Shown one piece after another: positions 15,950 through 26,244 of a stretch of 64,000 bases of DNA. Source of the DNA: an uncultured SAR116 cluster alpha proteobacterium (GTDB lineage: Bacteria; Pseudomonadota; Alphaproteobacteria; Puniceispirillales; Marisalimonadaceae); NCBI GenBank assembly GCA_902590245.1, contig CACIWG010000002.1, forward strand, positions 1 through 64,000, read 5' to 3'. The number at the start of each line of letters is the position of its first letter. Position 1 is the first letter of the stretch. A program made the position numbers and the translations under genes. The notes below the pieces were generated by a model. The model was given only the letters and a program-made list of their open reading frames with translations, was not told where the DNA came from and did not search any database.

Positions 15950-16813
15950 ATGCGTAGTGGATTAATTTTAAAAAAAATTGGTATGACTAGGATTTTTGAT
16001 GATACAGGAAATGCTTTTCCAGTAACAGTTTTAAAACTAGAAGAAAATCAAGTTGTAAAAGTTCTAAATCAAGAAAGAAACGGCTATTTTGCACTTCAAG
16101 TTGGAACAGGGAAAGTTAAAACAAAAAACATAAGTAAAGCTATTAGGGGGCACTTTGCAAAATCAAATGTTGAACCAAAAAGAATTTTGAGAGAATTTCG
16201 TGTAGATGAAGAAATGTTAGTTGAAGAAGGCAAAACATTTTCAATAAATCATTTTAATGTAGGCCAAAAAATTGATGTGTCTGGAGTTTCACATGGCAAA
16301 GGTTTTTCTGGTGGCATGAAAAGACATAACTTTGCTGGCTTAGAAGCAACACATGGCGTATCTATTAGTCATAGATCACATGGATCTACTGGAAATAGCC
16401 AAGACCCTGGCAGAGTATGGAAGGGAAAAAAGATGGCTGGCCAATATGGAAATGTTAATAAAACTGTCCAGAATCTTACTATAGTTGGGATTAATGATGT
16501 TGATGAGTTACTTTATGTAAAAGGTTCAGTTCCAGGTCCAAAAAATAGTTATTTAACGGTTAAAGATGCTGTTAAATCTCTTTTACCTGCAAATACTTTA
16601 AAACCTGCTGGTCTTAAAGATAAAAATAAGCTTGATAACGATCAATCTGATAAAAAGATAACAACCCAAAATAATCAAATTAAAACTGAAACTGAAATTT
16701 TAAAAACTGATGATAACAATTCAAAAAGTCCAAAAGAAAATATTGCTTCTGTTGATGAATCCTCTAATTCAGATACAAAAGATAAAGATGAAATAACTCA
16801 AAAAGAGGTTTAA
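15950..16813 (+). CDS. rplC: 50S ribosomal protein L3 with long C-terminal tail
   Basis: The first 213 or so residues are a complete L3, with FSGGMKRHNFAGLEATHGVS and the loop HRSHGSTGNSQDPGRVWKGKKM that reaches the peptidyl-transferase centre. The remaining 74 residues are a low-complexity tail rich in Lys, Asp, Asn, Glu, Ser and Thr, absent from typical 205-240 residue L3 proteins. The frame is intact and rplD follows after 3 bases, so the tail is not a readthrough artefact. Its role is unknown. Confidence 0.96.
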   Translation: MRSGLILKKIGMTRIFDDTGNAFPVTVLKLEENQVVKVLNQERNGYFALQVGTGKVKTKNISKAIRGHFAKSNVEPKRILREFRVDEEMLVEEGKTFSINHFNVGQKIDVSGVSHGKGFSGGMKRHNFAGLEATHGVSISHRSHGSTGNSQDPGRVWKGKKMAGQYGNVNKTVQNLTIVGINDVDELLYVKGSVPGPKNSYLTVKDAVKSLLPANTLKPAGLKDKNKLDNDQSDKKITTQNNQIKTETEILKTDDNNSKSPKENIASVDESSNSDTKDKDEITQKEV

Positions 16814-16816
16814 AAA

Positions 16817-17440
16817 TTGAAAGTTAAGACTTTAAATAAAACTAAGTCAAACAACGCTGAAGTTGTTGTTAAAGATGAAATTTTTGGTATTAATCCCGAT
16901 GAAAATGTCATTTTAAGAGTTTTAAATTGGCAACTTGCTAAAAAACAACAAGGAAGTCATAAAGTTAAATCCAGAAGTGAAGTTAAGTCTACAACAGCAA
17001 AAATGTATAGACAAAAAGGAGGAGGAAGAGCTCGTCATGGTGCAGCATCAGTTGTTCAATTTCGTGGTGGTGGGGTTGTACATGGCCCTGTTTCTAGATC
17101 TCATTCACATAAGCTTCCAAAAAAAATTAGAGTTTTAGGACTAAAATCAGCTTTATCTCAGAAAGCAGAAAATAATAATATTATGATTTTTAATATTGAA
17201 AAAATTTCAAAAAAAACTTCTGAAATCGTTAAAATTTTCTCTAAAGAAGGTTTAAAAAAAGTTTTATTAGTTTTTGGTAAAGATGATAAAAAAGATGACT
17301 TAAACTTAGCTTTTAGAAATGTACCTTTAGCAGATACAATAAATCAGATTGGTTTAAACGTATACGATGTTATGAAAAAGGATCATATTCTTTTTACAGA
17401 GGAAGGTTTAAAAGAATTTCAAGATAGGTTGTCTAAATGA
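16817..17440 (+). CDS. rplD: 50S ribosomal protein L4
   Basis: A 207-residue L4 with the conserved loop [20 protein letters not shown] (about residues 54-73) that lines the peptide exit tunnel, followed by [15 protein letters not shown]. The start is TTG at 16817, giving KVKTLNK; no nearby in-frame ATG precedes the conserved domain. L4 represses the S10 operon in E. coli, but no comparable leader was seen here. The stop overlaps the rplW start as ATGA. Confidence 0.96.
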   Translation: MKVKTLNKTKSNNAEVVVKDEIFGINPDENVILRVLNWQLAKKQQGSHKVKSRSEVKSTTAKMYRQKGGGRARHGAASVVQFRGGGVVHGPVSRSHSHKLPKKIRVLGLKSALSQKAENNNIMIFNIEKISKKTSEIVKIFSKEGLKKVLLVFGKDDKKDDLNLAFRNVPLADTINQIGLNVYDVMKKDHILFTEEGLKEFQDRLSK

Positions 17441-17760
17441 TCAAATATAAAAATAGATTTAAGGAAGTTGATTTAAATAAATCATACAAGATTATTATCA
17501 AACCTGTAGTGACAGAAAAAGCTACTAAACTATCTGAATTTAATAAAGTTGTGTTCGAGGTGGCTTCAAAAAGTAATAAAAGTGAGATTAGAGGTGCGGT
17601 CGAAAAACTTTTTTCAGTAAAAGTAAAGGCTGTAAATATTATTAATATAAAAGGTAAAGTGAAGAGATTTAAGGGTATTCTTGGTAAAAGAAATGACGTT
17701 AAAAAAGCTATTATAACATTAGAAGAAGGAAATACAATTGATATTTCTGCAGGAGTTTAA
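17437..17760 (+). CDS. rplW: 50S ribosomal protein L23
   Basis: A 107-residue L23 with the core pattern [15 protein letters not shown] at about residues 20-34 and [19 protein letters not shown]23 sits at the tunnel exit and docks trigger factor and SRP. The ATG overlaps the rplD stop by 4 bases. The first 17 residues are a modest extension compared with the usual 95-100 residues. Confidence 0.95.
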   Translation: MIKYKNRFKEVDLNKSYKIIIKPVVTEKATKLSEFNKVVFEVASKSNKSEIRGAVEKLFSVKVKAVNIINIKGKVKRFKGILGKRNDVKKAIITLEEGNTIDISAGV

Positions 17761-17763
17761 TTT

Positions 17764-18588
17764 ATGGCTTTAAAACAATATAATCCGATAACACCTGGCC
17801 AAAGAGGTCTTGTATTAATTGACAGATCCGAACTTTTTAAAGGAAAGCCAATTAAAAAGTTAACGAAAGGTCTTTCAAAATCAGGAGGTAGAAACAATAC
17901 AGGTAGAATTACTTCTTGGCAAAAAGGAGGCGGGCACAAAAAAAAATATAGAATAATAGACTTTAAAAGAACAAAATTTGACATTGAGGCTACTGTTGAA
18001 AGAATTGAGTATGATCCTAACAGGTCAGCATTTATAGCACTAATTAAATATAATGATGGTGTGTTAAGTTATATATTAGCTCCTCAAAAGCTGTTAGTTG
18101 GCAATAAAGTAATTTCTTCAACAAAGGCGGATATTAAACCAGGTAACTCAATGCCATTAAATGCTGTGCCAGTCGGAACAATTATACATAATGTTGAGTT
18201 AAAACCCGGTAAGGGTGGACAACTCGCAAGGTCTGCTGGATCATATGCACAAGTTATCGGAAAAGATTTATCATATTCTATCTTGAGACTTACTTCTGGA
18301 GAAGTCAGATTAGTCCTTTCTTCTTGTATGTGTTCTATTGGGGCCGTCTCAAATCAGGATAATCAAAATCAAAATTTTGGTAAAGCCGGAAGAAAAAGAT
18401 GGATGGGTAAAAGACCTTCTGTGAGAGGCGTAGCTATGAATCCTATTGATCACCCTCATGGTGGTGGAGAAGGTAGAACTTCTGGAGGTAGACATCCTGT
18501 TACACCTTGGGGTAAACCAACAAAAGGTAAAAGAACTAGAAGCAATAAAAAAACTGATAGATTAATAATTAGAAGAAGGAATAAATAA
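17764..18588 (+). CDS. rplB: 50S ribosomal protein L2
   Basis: A 274-residue L2, standard length. Its [16 protein letters not shown] is near residue 58, and the functionally important [21 protein letters not shown] is near residues 223-243, including the histidine linked to peptidyl transfer. L2 is a core 23S rRNA-binding protein. It precedes rpsS by 4 bases. Confidence 0.98.
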   Translation: MALKQYNPITPGQRGLVLIDRSELFKGKPIKKLTKGLSKSGGRNNTGRITSWQKGGGHKKKYRIIDFKRTKFDIEATVERIEYDPNRSAFIALIKYNDGVLSYILAPQKLLVGNKVISSTKADIKPGNSMPLNAVPVGTIIHNVELKPGKGGQLARSAGSYAQVIGKDLSYSILRLTSGEVRLVLSSCMCSIGAVSNQDNQNQNFGKAGRKRWMGKRPSVRGVAMNPIDHPHGGGEGRTSGGRHPVTPWGKPTKGKRTRSNKKTDRLIIRRRNK

Positions 18589-18592
18589 AGTT

Positions 18593-18871
18593 ATGACTAG
18601 GTCTGTATGGAAAGGTCCTTTCGTAGACGGGTATTTGATTAAAAAAGCTGATGTAGTTAGAGAATCAGGTAGAAACGATGTGATAAAAACTTGGTCAAGG
18701 CGTTCTACTATAATGCCTCAATTCGTAGGCTTGACATTTGGTGTACATAATGGAAAAAAGTTTATACCAGTAACAGTAACTGAGGCGATGGTTGGACACA
18801 AATTTGGTGAATTTTCTCCTACAAGAACATTTTATGGTCATGCAGCTGATAAAAAAGTTAAGGGCAAATAA
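18593..18871 (+). CDS. rpsS: 30S ribosomal protein S19
   Basis: A 92-residue S19 with the family start [17 protein letters not shown] and the central [21 protein letters not shown]19 is in the 30S head and contacts S13 and the 50S subunit. The stop codon is immediately followed by the rplV ATG with no gap. Confidence 0.98.
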   Translation: MTRSVWKGPFVDGYLIKKADVVRESGRNDVIKTWSRRSTIMPQFVGLTFGVHNGKKFIPVTVTEAMVGHKFGEFSPTRTFYGHAADKKVKGK

Positions 18872-19267
18872 ATGAGTATTAAATCAAATGTTCGTAGAGA
18901 AAAAGACAATGAAGCTAAAGTTGTTTTAAAGAACTTGAGGATTAGTCCTCAGAAACTGAATTTAGTCTTAGGTATGATTAGAAGACAAAAAGCAGACGTA
19001 GCGATTTCTAAGCTTCAATTTTCAAAGAAAAGAATTTCTAAGGAAGTAGAAAAGGCTTTAAAATCAGTAGTTTCAAATGCCGAAAATAATCATTCATTGG
19101 ATATAGATAAATTATATGTAAAAGAAGCTTTTGTTGGAAAAGGTATTGTTATGAAAAGATTTCATGCAAGGGCTAGAGGAAGAGGAGCGAGAATTTTAAA
19201 ACCTTTTTCAAATTTGACAATCATAGTTTCTGAAGAGATGGAGGATAAAAATGGGTCAAAAGACTAA
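18872..19267 (+). CDS. rplV: 50S ribosomal protein L22
   Basis: A 131-residue L22 with the conserved [20 protein letters not shown] at about residues 25-44 and the tunnel-loop sequence [21 protein letters not shown] near residues 96-116. It lines the peptide exit tunnel opposite L4. Its 3' end overlaps rpsC by 17 bases in another frame. Confidence 0.97.
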   Translation: MSIKSNVRREKDNEAKVVLKNLRISPQKLNLVLGMIRRQKADVAISKLQFSKKRISKEVEKALKSVVSNAENNHSLDIDKLYVKEAFVGKGIVMKRFHARARGRGARILKPFSNLTIIVSEEMEDKNGSKD

Positions 19268-19925
19268 ACCTTTAGGTTTCAGATTAGGTGTAAACAGAAC
19301 ATGGGACTCGCGTTGGTTTGGTACTAAACTTTATGCTGAGCAGTTGCATCAAGACTTAAAGTTAAGAAAATATCTTTTTGATAAATTAAAAGCAGCTGCA
19401 GTTAGCAAAGTTATTATAGAAAGGCCTGCTGGTAAAACAAGAGTATCAATATATGCAGGTAGACCTGGTCTGGTGATTGGAAAAAAAGGTCAAGATATTG
19501 AGACATTAAGAAAAAATTTAGAAAAGCAAATTGGTAATGATGTAAATCTTAATATTATTGAAGTTAGGAAGCCTGAGTTAGATGCAAAATTAGTTGCTGA
19601 AACTATTGCGCAACAATTAGAAAGAAGAGTTGCTTTTAGAAGAGCTATGAAACGTGCAGTCCAGGCTGCATTAAGGCTAGGTGCAAAAGGAGTTAGAATA
19701 AATTGTGCAGGTCGTTTAGGTGGTGCTGAAATAGCTAGAACTGAATGGTATAGAGAAGGAAGAGTGCCTTTGCACACTTTAAGAGCTGATGTTGATTATG
19801 GCGAAGCTACAGCCTTTACTACCTATGGTGCTACAGGAGTTAAAGTTTGGATATTTAAAGGTGAAATTATGGAACATGATCCTATGGCTCAAGATAAACT
19901 TTTAAATAATAAGCCACAAAACTAG
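19251..19925 (+). CDS. rpsC: 30S ribosomal protein S3
   Basis: A 224-residue S3. It has the start [17 protein letters not shown], the KH domain with [15 protein letters not shown] (about residues 69-83), and the C-terminal domain with [21 protein letters not shown]3 forms part of the mRNA entry channel. The start is fixed by the universally conserved N-terminus, which places it inside the end of rplV with a GATGGAGG ribosome-binding site. Confidence 0.98.
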   Translation: MGQKTKPLGFRLGVNRTWDSRWFGTKLYAEQLHQDLKLRKYLFDKLKAAAVSKVIIERPAGKTRVSIYAGRPGLVIGKKGQDIETLRKNLEKQIGNDVNLNIIEVRKPELDAKLVAETIAQQLERRVAFRRAMKRAVQAALRLGAKGVRINCAGRLGGAEIARTEWYREGRVPLHTLRADVDYGEATAFTTYGATGVKVWIFKGEIMEHDPMAQDKLLNNKPQN

Positions 19926-19942
19926 ATTTAAAAGAGAAGATT

Positions 19943-20353
19943 ATGTTACAACCAAAAAGAACTAAATTTCGAAAAGCTCACAAAGGCAGAATACATGGTA
20001 TGGCTAAAGGTGGTATTTCTTTGAATTTTGGGTCTTATGGTTTGAAAGCCACTAGACCTGAAAGAGTAACTGCAAGACAAATTGAATCAGCTAGACGAGC
20101 TATAACTAGACATCTAAAAAGAACGGGGAGATTGTGGATTAGGATTTTCCCAGATGTACCGGTTTCAAAAAAGCCAGCTGAAGTAAGAATGGGTAAGGGT
20201 AAAGGTACTCCTGAATTTTGGGTTTGTAGGGTTAAGCCAGGTAAAATTATGTTTGAATTAGATGGAGTTTCTGAAGAATCTGCAAAAGAAGCTTTTTCTC
20301 TTGCGGCTGCTAAATTACCTCTTGAAACAAAATTTGTAAGAAAAATAATATAA
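19943..20353 (+). CDS. rplP: 50S ribosomal protein L16
   Basis: A 136-residue L16 starting with [19 protein letters not shown]. It includes [22 protein letters not shown] at about residues 30-51 and the terminal LPLETKFV. L16 lies beside the A-site tRNA elbow. RBS AAGAGAAG precedes the ATG. Confidence 0.98.
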   Translation: MLQPKRTKFRKAHKGRIHGMAKGGISLNFGSYGLKATRPERVTARQIESARRAITRHLKRTGRLWIRIFPDVPVSKKPAEVRMGKGKGTPEFWVCRVKPGKIMFELDGVSEESAKEAFSLAAAKLPLETKFVRKII

Positions 20354-20362
20354 GGTTCCGTT

Positions 20363-20569
20363 ATGACTAAATATAAATCAAAAGATCTTTTAACTAAAAC
20401 TAAAGATGAATTAAATGATAGGATACAGTTTTTGAGAAAAGAACAATTTAACTTAAGGTTTCAATTGGTAAATGGACAGATTGAAAACCCACTGAGGTTT
20501 AAATTAATTAGGAGAGAAATAGCTGCTATCAAAACTATTATAAATAATAATTTAATGAAGGTTAAATAA
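20363..20569 (+). CDS. rpmC: 50S ribosomal protein L29
   Basis: A 68-residue L29, two helices with the pattern [21 protein letters not shown] and the family end [18 protein letters not shown]. It sits at the tunnel exit near L23. The last base of the stop codon is the first base of the rpsQ ATG. Confidence 0.96.
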   Translation: MTKYKSKDLLTKTKDELNDRIQFLRKEQFNLRFQLVNGQIENPLRFKLIRREIAAIKTIINNNLMKVK

Positions 20570-20796
20570 TGCCAAAAAGAATTTTAACAGGAAAAGTTAT
20601 AAGTAATAAATCTGATAAGACAGTTACAGTATTAGTAGAGAGAAGGATCATGCATCCTATTTATAAAAAGTTTGTAACAAAGTCAAAAAAAATTCATGCT
20701 CATGATAAAGATAATAAATTTCAACCTGGAGATTCTGTTGAAATTATTGAAACAAAACCTTTCTCAAAAACTAAAAAATTTGAAGTGATTTACTAA
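20569..20796 (+). CDS. rpsQ: 30S ribosomal protein S17
   Basis: A 75-residue S17 with the OB-fold pattern [19 protein letters not shown] and [17 protein letters not shown]. It binds 16S rRNA early in assembly. The start overlaps the rpmC stop by one base (TAATG), which suggests translational coupling. Confidence 0.97.
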   Translation: MPKRILTGKVISNKSDKTVTVLVERRIMHPIYKKFVTKSKKIHAHDKDNKFQPGDSVEIIETKPFSKTKKFEVIY

Positions 20797-20809
20797 TTTG
20801 GAGTATTAA

Positions 20810-21178
20810 ATGATTCAAATGCAAACAAAATTAGATGTTGCTGACAATTCTGGAGCTAGATTGTTACAGTGCATTAAAGTACTAGGCGGGAGTAAGCGTA
20901 AGACAGCTTCTGTTGGAGATGTTATTGTAGTTTCAATAAAAGAAGCCATTCCTAGAGGAAGAGTAAAAAAAGGTGATGTGCACAGGGCAGTAATTGTTAG
21001 AACTGCTAAAGAAGTTAAAAGAAATGATGGAACCTGTATTAGATTTGATAAAAATGCAGCTGTGTTAGTAAATAAAAGTAATGAGCCAATTGGGACTAGA
21101 ATATTTGGACCTGTTACTAGAGAACTTAGAGGAAAAAAATTTATGAAGATTGTATCATTAGCCCCGGAAGTTTTATGA
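20810..21178 (+). CDS. rplN: 50S ribosomal protein L14
   Basis: A 122-residue L14, exactly the usual length, with [17 protein letters not shown], the signature [21 protein letters not shown] and the terminal [13 protein letters not shown]. It forms intersubunit bridges. The stop overlaps the rplX start (ATGA). Confidence 0.98.
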   Translation: MIQMQTKLDVADNSGARLLQCIKVLGGSKRKTASVGDVIVVSIKEAIPRGRVKKGDVHRAVIVRTAKEVKRNDGTCIRFDKNAAVLVNKSNEPIGTRIFGPVTRELRGKKFMKIVSLAPEVL

Positions 21179-21489
21179 TGAAAAAGTTTAAATTAAAAAA
21201 AGGCGATAATGTTACTGTTATATCTGGAAAAGATAAAGGTAAATCTGGCGAAATAATTGAAGTTTTAAAAAGTATTGACAAAGTTAAAGTGCGTGGTGTG
21301 AATATTGTAAAAAAACATAGAAAGCCAACACAAGAGAGTCCTGGAAAAATAGATGAGATTGAGTTACCTATTCATATATCAAATGTTGCATTTCTTGATC
21401 CAAAAACATCTAAAGCTACCAGAATTAAATATGAGATTAATAAAAAAGAAAAAATCAGACTGACAGTGTCATCTGGATTGAAAGTTTGA
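21175..21489 (+). CDS. rplX: 50S ribosomal protein L24
   Basis: A 104-residue L24 with the KOW pattern [20 protein letters not shown] at about residues 8-27 and [18 protein letters not shown]. It initiates 50S assembly. Two consecutive ATG codons (21175 and 21178) could start it; the first overlaps the rplN stop and is preferred, though the second is equally possible. Confidence 0.96.
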   Translation: MMKKFKLKKGDNVTVISGKDKGKSGEIIEVLKSIDKVKVRGVNIVKKHRKPTQESPGKIDEIELPIHISNVAFLDPKTSKATRIKYEINKKEKIRLTVSSGLKV

Positions 21490-21502
21490 TTTAGGAGTGT
21501 CT

Positions 21503-22045
21503 ATGACTGAAAGATTACACCAAAATTATAAAAATGAAGTTGTTACTCTGTTACAACAAAAATTTAATTATAAAAATATAATGGAGGTTCCAAAAATTGA
21601 TAAAGTTGTCATTAATATGGGTGTTGGAGAAGCAGTAAAAGATACAAAGAAAATTGAAATTGCTCAAAAAGAATTGTCCCTAATAACAGGCCAATTTCCT
21701 GTAGTCACTAAAGCAAAAAAAGCTAATGCAAGTTTTAAACTTAGGGAAGGGATGGCAGTTGGTCTCAAAGTTACTTTAAGAAAAAGTAAAATGTATGAAT
21801 TTATAGACAGATTAGTTAACATTGCATTGCCAAGAGTTCGAGATTTTAGAGGTATTAGTAATAGAAGTTTTGATGGTAAAGGCAATTACACTTTAGGTTT
21901 GAAAGAACAGTTTATTTTTCCTGAAATTGAATTTGATACAGTCGATACACCTAGAGGAATGGATATAACAATTGTTACTACAGCGAAAACAGACGAAGAA
22001 GCAAAAGAGTTGTTAAAAAATTTTAACTTCCCTTTTGTTAAGTAA
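21503..22045 (+). CDS. rplE: 50S ribosomal protein L5
   Basis: A 180-residue L5 with [13 protein letters not shown] near residue 33, [21 protein letters not shown], and the terminal [21 protein letters not shown]. It binds 5S rRNA. The ATG at 21503 is chosen because TAGGAG ends 5 bases before it; the in-frame GTG at 21497 overlaps that ribosome-binding site. Confidence 0.97.
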   Translation: MTERLHQNYKNEVVTLLQQKFNYKNIMEVPKIDKVVINMGVGEAVKDTKKIEIAQKELSLITGQFPVVTKAKKANASFKLREGMAVGLKVTLRKSKMYEFIDRLVNIALPRVRDFRGISNRSFDGKGNYTLGLKEQFIFPEIEFDTVDTPRGMDITIVTTAKTDEEAKELLKNFNFPFVK

Positions 22046-22061
22046 TATAGGGAGAGAATTT

Positions 22062-22367
22062 ATGGCTAAATTGAGTGCGATACAAAAAAATCTTAGAAGA
22101 TATAAAATTGTAAATAAGTATAGTTCAAAAAGAGCTAAACTAAAGAAGATTTGTTGTGATAAAACTATATCTATTGAAGAAAGGTTTAATGCCCAATTAA
22201 AATTGTCAGAATGCCCACGTAATGGTGCAAAAACAAGGCTTAGAAATAGATGTGAGATTACAGGAAGACCAAGGGGTTTTTACAGAAAGTTTAAGATGTC
22301 TAGAATAGCTTTAAGAGAACATGCTTTAGCTGGTCTTATACCAGGTATGGTTAAATCAAGTTGGTAA
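22062..22367 (+). CDS. rpsN: 30S ribosomal protein S14
   Basis: A 101-residue S14 of the long, zinc-independent type. It ends with [20 protein letters not shown] and [11 protein letters not shown]. The ATG at 22062 follows AGGGAGAG and gives the family start [10 protein letters not shown]; an in-frame ATG at 22035 would overlap rplE and add nine unconserved residues. Confidence 0.97.
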   Translation: MAKLSAIQKNLRRYKIVNKYSSKRAKLKKICCDKTISIEERFNAQLKLSECPRNGAKTRLRNRCEITGRPRGFYRKFKMSRIALREHALAGLIPGMVKSSW

Positions 22368-22380
22368 GAGGTGAATTAAA

Positions 22381-22779
22381 ATGTCAATGAGTGATACGCT
22401 AGGTGATATGTTAACTAGGATAAGGAATGGGCAAACAACAAACAAAAAAGTTGTTGATGCTCCAGCTTCTAGGTTTAGAAAAAATGTTTTAGAAGTTTTG
22501 AAAAGAGAAGGATTCATCAGAAACTTTGAAGTAAAAGAAACGAAGCCAGGCATCAATTTTTTTGAAATTGAACTTAAATATTATAATGGAAAACCAGTCA
22601 TAACTGAGATTAAAAGAATATCAAAACCAGGAAGAAGAGTATATTCAAGTATAAAAAACTTACAAAAAACTTATAACGGTCTAGGTATTTCAATTCTGTC
22701 AACTCCTAGAGGAGTGATGAGTGATAACGAAGCTAGAGAAGCCAATGTTGGTGGAGAAGTCTTATGTACTATATATTAG
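22381..22779 (+). CDS. rpsH: 30S ribosomal protein S8
   Basis: A 132-residue S8 starting MSMSDTLGDMLTRIRNGQ and ending with GISILSTPRGVMSDNEAREANVGGEVLC, the 16S rRNA-binding and regulatory part of the family. In E. coli S8 represses the spc operon at L5; no such structure was examined in detail here. Confidence 0.98.
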   Translation: MSMSDTLGDMLTRIRNGQTTNKKVVDAPASRFRKNVLEVLKREGFIRNFEVKETKPGINFFEIELKYYNGKPVITEIKRISKPGRRVYSSIKNLQKTYNGLGISILSTPRGVMSDNEAREANVGGEVLCTIY

Positions 22780-22788
22780 GGGTTATTT

Positions 22789-23322
22789 ATGTCTAGAATT
22801 GGTCAAAGTCCTGTTTATTTTCAGGAAAATGTTGAAGTTAATTTTGAAAATAAATTACTTAGACTTAAAGGTCCAAAAGGATTGTTAGAAATGGAGGTTT
22901 CTAATTCAGTTGATGTGAAAATTAATGATAAAAATATATTAGTTGAAAATAAAGATAATTCTTTAAAAGGAAAAGCTAATTGGGGTACAACAAGAGCATT
23001 AATTAATAATATGGTGATTGGTGTAACAACTGGGTTCACTAAGAATTTAGAAATTGTTGGGGTTGGATATAGAGGAGCTGTTTCTGGGAAAAAATTAACA
23101 TTAAATCTTGGTTTAAGCCACTCAGTTGATATAGAAATTCCAGATGATATAGAAGTTAAGATGGATGGTAACACAAAGCTAGCTATAAGCAGTGCTAATA
23201 AACAGAAACTTGGTCAATTTTGCTCTGTTATAAGATCAAAAAGACCACCAGAGCCCTTTAAAGGTAAAGGGATTAGATATGTGGATGAGTACATTATTAG
23301 AAAAGAAGGTAAGAAAAAATAG
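22789..23322 (+). CDS. rplF: 50S ribosomal protein L6
   Basis: A 177-residue L6 starting MSRIGQSPV, with two repeated alpha-beta domains and the terminal signature [25 protein letters not shown] near residues 153-177. It lies near the factor-binding site of the 50S subunit. RplR follows after 7 bases. Confidence 0.98.
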   Translation: MSRIGQSPVYFQENVEVNFENKLLRLKGPKGLLEMEVSNSVDVKINDKNILVENKDNSLKGKANWGTTRALINNMVIGVTTGFTKNLEIVGVGYRGAVSGKKLTLNLGLSHSVDIEIPDDIEVKMDGNTKLAISSANKQKLGQFCSVIRSKRPPEPFKGKGIRYVDEYIIRKEGKKK

Positions 23323-23329
23323 GGAAAAA

Positions 23330-23692
23330 ATGAACACAAAAAAAAATCTTTTTGATAAAAGAAAATTAAGAAATAGATTATCAATAAAAAAAAATATTGG
23401 AAATAAACTAAGACTTTCAGTTTTTAGATCAAATAAACATATTTACTGTCAAATAATTGATGATGTTAAACAAATTACTCTATGTTCCTCTTCTACTTTA
23501 GATCCTTCAGTTAGAAAAGATCTAAAAAGCTCAAGTACAATTGATGCAGCCGAAAAAGTTGGAAAAGATATAGCGATAAAGGCAAAAAAAATTGGTTTTG
23601 AAACCGTAGTTTTTGATAGAGGAGGTTATATTTACCACGGAAGAGTAAAGTCATTAGCCGAGGGAGCTAGATCTAACGGATTAAAATTTTAA
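23330..23692 (+). CDS. rplR: 50S ribosomal protein L18
   Basis: A 120-residue L18 with [18 protein letters not shown] at about residues 34-51 and the end [26 protein letters not shown]. It binds 5S rRNA with L5. The ATG at 23330 follows AGGG and gives a normal length; an ATG at 23279 lies inside rplF and would add 17 unconserved residues. Confidence 0.96.
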   Translation: MNTKKNLFDKRKLRNRLSIKKNIGNKLRLSVFRSNKHIYCQIIDDVKQITLCSSSTLDPSVRKDLKSSSTIDAAEKVGKDIAIKAKKIGFETVVFDRGGYIYHGRVKSLAEGARSNGLKF

Positions 23693-23701
23693 GGATAACT
23701 T

Positions 23702-24244
23702 ATGAATCAGATTGATATAAAAAAAAATAATAAAGATGAAATTGAACTAACTGATAAGTTAGTTGGTATAAATAGAGTTGCTAAAGTTGTCAAAGGAGGA
23801 AGAAGATTTGGGTTTGCGGCTCTTGTAGTTGTTGGTGACATGAGAGGTAGAGTTGGGTTTGGAACTGGAAAAGCTAAGGAGGTTCCAGAGGCGATCAAAA
23901 AAGCTACTGATGATGCAAAGAAGAAAATGATAAGAGTTCCTCTGAAAGAAGGAAGGACACTTCATCATGATATGAAAGGCCATTATGGTGCAGGAAGAGT
24001 TGTTTTAAGATCTGCTCCACCTGGTACAGGCATAATTGCTGGAGGTCCGATGAGGGCAGTTTTTGAAACTCTTGGTGTACAAGATGTTGTTGCTAAATCT
24101 GTCGGAACTTCTAATCCCCATAATATGATTAAGGCTACTTTTGAAGCTTTTTCTTTTATGAATTCACCAAGAAGTATTGCTTCTAAGAGAGGTAAAAAAG
24201 TATCAGATATTTTTGGTAATAAAGATAATAATAAATTAAATTAA
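23702..24244 (+). CDS. rpsE: 30S ribosomal protein S5
   Basis: A 180-residue S5 with the double-stranded-RNA-binding domain [22 protein letters not shown] (about residues 33-54), [20 protein letters not shown] and the C-terminal [13 protein letters not shown]. It helps decoding fidelity and mRNA unwinding. Its stop shares one base with the rpmD start. Confidence 0.98.
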   Translation: MNQIDIKKNNKDEIELTDKLVGINRVAKVVKGGRRFGFAALVVVGDMRGRVGFGTGKAKEVPEAIKKATDDAKKKMIRVPLKEGRTLHHDMKGHYGAGRVVLRSAPPGTGIIAGGPMRAVFETLGVQDVVAKSVGTSNPHNMIKATFEAFSFMNSPRSIASKRGKKVSDIFGNKDNNKLN

Positions 24245-24435
24245 TGATGAATGATATGAATAAAAAAAATATTAAAATTATGCTTGTTAAAAGTGGTATT
24301 GGGAGAAAGTCTGATCAAAAAAAAACATTGATCGGATTAGGTTTAAGTCGTGTCGGTAAAATAAGAGAACTTGAGGATACACCATCAGTTCGTGGCATGG
24401 TTAATAAAGTTAGTCACTTAGTTAAAATAATTTAA
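24244..24435 (+). CDS. rpmD: 50S ribosomal protein L30
   Basis: A 63-residue L30 with the family pattern [21 protein letters not shown] and the end [14 protein letters not shown]. Start at 24244 overlaps the rpsE stop; a second ATG at 24247 and a third at 24256 are also in frame, and the last would give a start closer to typical 60-residue forms. Confidence 0.94.
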   Translation: MMNDMNKKNIKIMLVKSGIGRKSDQKKTLIGLGLSRVGKIRELEDTPSVRGMVNKVSHLVKII

Positions 24436-24453
24436 GAGTTATCGGAGTAAATA

Positions 24454-24909
24454 ATGCAATTAAATCAACTTAAATCTGATAATAAAAAAAGTAAAAAAAG
24501 AATTGGTAGAGGGATTGGTTCAGGTACTGGCAAAACCTCAGGTAAAGGTCATAAGGGACAAAAAGCAAGATCTGGTGTTTCTATAAAAGGCTTTGAAGGT
24601 GGTCAGATGCCTATACATAGAAGATTGCCAAAAAGAGGCTTTAAAAATTTGTTTAGAAAAGAGTATGTTCCAATTAATCTAGGTATAATTCAAAAGTTGA
24701 TTAATGAAAAGAAAATATCTCCTGATAAACCATTAGATATAGAAACTTTATTAAAAGTAGGTCTATTAAAAAAAAATGACAACATAAAAATCTTAGCTAA
24801 AGGTGAATTTAAAAGTAAGCTAAAATTTATAGGCTTTAATTTTTCAAAAAATGCTCAAACCATCGTCGAAAAAAATGGTGGTACTTTTGAAAATTTAAAT
24901 AATAAGTAA
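24454..24909 (+). CDS. rplO: 50S ribosomal protein L15
   Basis: A 151-residue L15 with the glycine-rich N-terminal tail RIGRGIGSGTGKTSGKGHKG (about residues 17-36) that threads into 23S rRNA, and GFEGGQMPIHRRLPKRGF. The GGAG ribosome-binding site precedes the ATG. The usual order rpmD-rplO-secY is kept. Confidence 0.98.
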   Translation: MQLNQLKSDNKKSKKRIGRGIGSGTGKTSGKGHKGQKARSGVSIKGFEGGQMPIHRRLPKRGFKNLFRKEYVPINLGIIQKLINEKKISPDKPLDIETLLKVGLLKKNDNIKILAKGEFKSKLKFIGFNFSKNAQTIVEKNGGTFENLNNK

Positions 24910-24915
24910 ATTATT

Positions 24916-26244
24916 ATGGCTGATCAAAATATATTTGGTACATTTGGAAAAGCAAAAGAGCTTCGTCAAAGAATATTATTTACATTAGGGGCTTTAATTA
25001 TTTATAGGCTTGGAACATATATACCTGTTCCTGGCATAAACCCTACCGTACTAAACGAAATTGTTAATCAAACAAGTGGTGGCGTATTAGGAATGTTTAA
25101 TATGTTTTCGGGCGGTGCACTTGGAAGAATGACAATTTTCGCTTTAACAATAATTCCATATATATCGGCTTCCATTATAATGCAATTAATGAGTTCATTA
25201 TCTCCTCAAATAGCTCAATTAAAAAAAGAGGGAGAAACAGGTCGCCAGGTTATAAACCAATATACGAGATATTTGACAGTCTTATTGGCTACAGTTCAAG
25301 CTTGGGGATTTGCTGTTGCATTAGAAAGCACTTCTGGAGCAAGTGGTTCTTTGGTGTTAAATGCAGGGATTTATTTTAAAATTACTACCGTTGTAACTCT
25401 AGTTGGTGGTGTTATGTTTTTGTTATGGCTTGGAGAGCAAATTACAGAAAGAGGATTAGGTAATGGTGTTTCGTTAATAATTTTTTCAGGGATTGTCGCA
25501 GAACTACCGAGAGCCCTGGCACAAATATTAGAACAAGGAAGAACTGGAGCTATATCTCCAATATTAATTATAATTATTTTTCTTTTAGCAATTGCAGTAA
25601 TAGCTTTTATTGTTTTTATTGAAAGATCTCAAAGAAAAATAATTGTACAGTATCCAAAAAGACAAGTAGGAAATAAAATATTTTCAGGAGATTCTTCTCA
25701 TCTCCCTCTTAAGATTAATGTTCCTGGTGTTATACCACCAATTTTTGCTTCTGCACTTCTTTTACTACCTACATCTGTGAGTTCTTTTGCAGGAATTGGA
25801 TCAGAAAGCCCTGAGTGGTTGATAACTGTAAATTCTTTATTAGGAAGAGGTCAGCCTATATATCTTGCTATATATATAGGATTGATTGTATTTTTTGCTT
25901 TTTTTTACACTGCAATAGTATTTAATCCAGACGAAACTGCAGATAATTTAAAAAGAAATGGTGGATTTGTTCCCGGTATAAGACCTGGTCCACCAACTGC
26001 AGACCATTTAGACTTTGTTTTGACAAGATTGACTGCTATAGGCGCATTATATCTTTCTGCGGTTTGTATATTACCTGAAATTTTAATATCAAAATATTCA
26101 ATACCTTTTTATTTTGGAGGAACTAGTCTTTTGATTGTTGTAACAGTAGCTATTGATACTGTTACTCAAGCTCAATCTCATATGCTAGCTCATCAGTACT
26201 CAGGTTTGATTAAGAAAAGAAGATTAGGAGGATATTCAAGATGA
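24916..26244 (+). CDS. secY: preprotein translocase subunit SecY
   Basis: A 442-residue inner-membrane channel protein with about ten hydrophobic spans. Conserved pieces include YRLGTYIPVPGINP near residue 32, the second span ending IIPYISASIIMQLM near residues 80-93, and the loop VQYPKRQVGNKIFSGDSSHLPLK. It works with SecE (encoded at 51-221) and SecG. The stop overlaps the adk ATG. Confidence 0.98.
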   Translation: MADQNIFGTFGKAKELRQRILFTLGALIIYRLGTYIPVPGINPTVLNEIVNQTSGGVLGMFNMFSGGALGRMTIFALTIIPYISASIIMQLMSSLSPQIAQLKKEGETGRQVINQYTRYLTVLLATVQAWGFAVALESTSGASGSLVLNAGIYFKITTVVTLVGGVMFLLWLGEQITERGLGNGVSLIIFSGIVAELPRALAQILEQGRTGAISPILIIIIFLLAIAVIAFIVFIERSQRKIIVQYPKRQVGNKIFSGDSSHLPLKINVPGVIPPIFASALLLLPTSVSSFAGIGSESPEWLITVNSLLGRGQPIYLAIYIGLIVFFAFFYTAIVFNPDETADNLKRNGGFVPGIRPGPPTADHLDFVLTRLTAIGALYLSAVCILPEILISKYSIPFYFGGTSLLIVVTVAIDTVTQAQSHMLAHQYSGLIKKRRLGGYSR

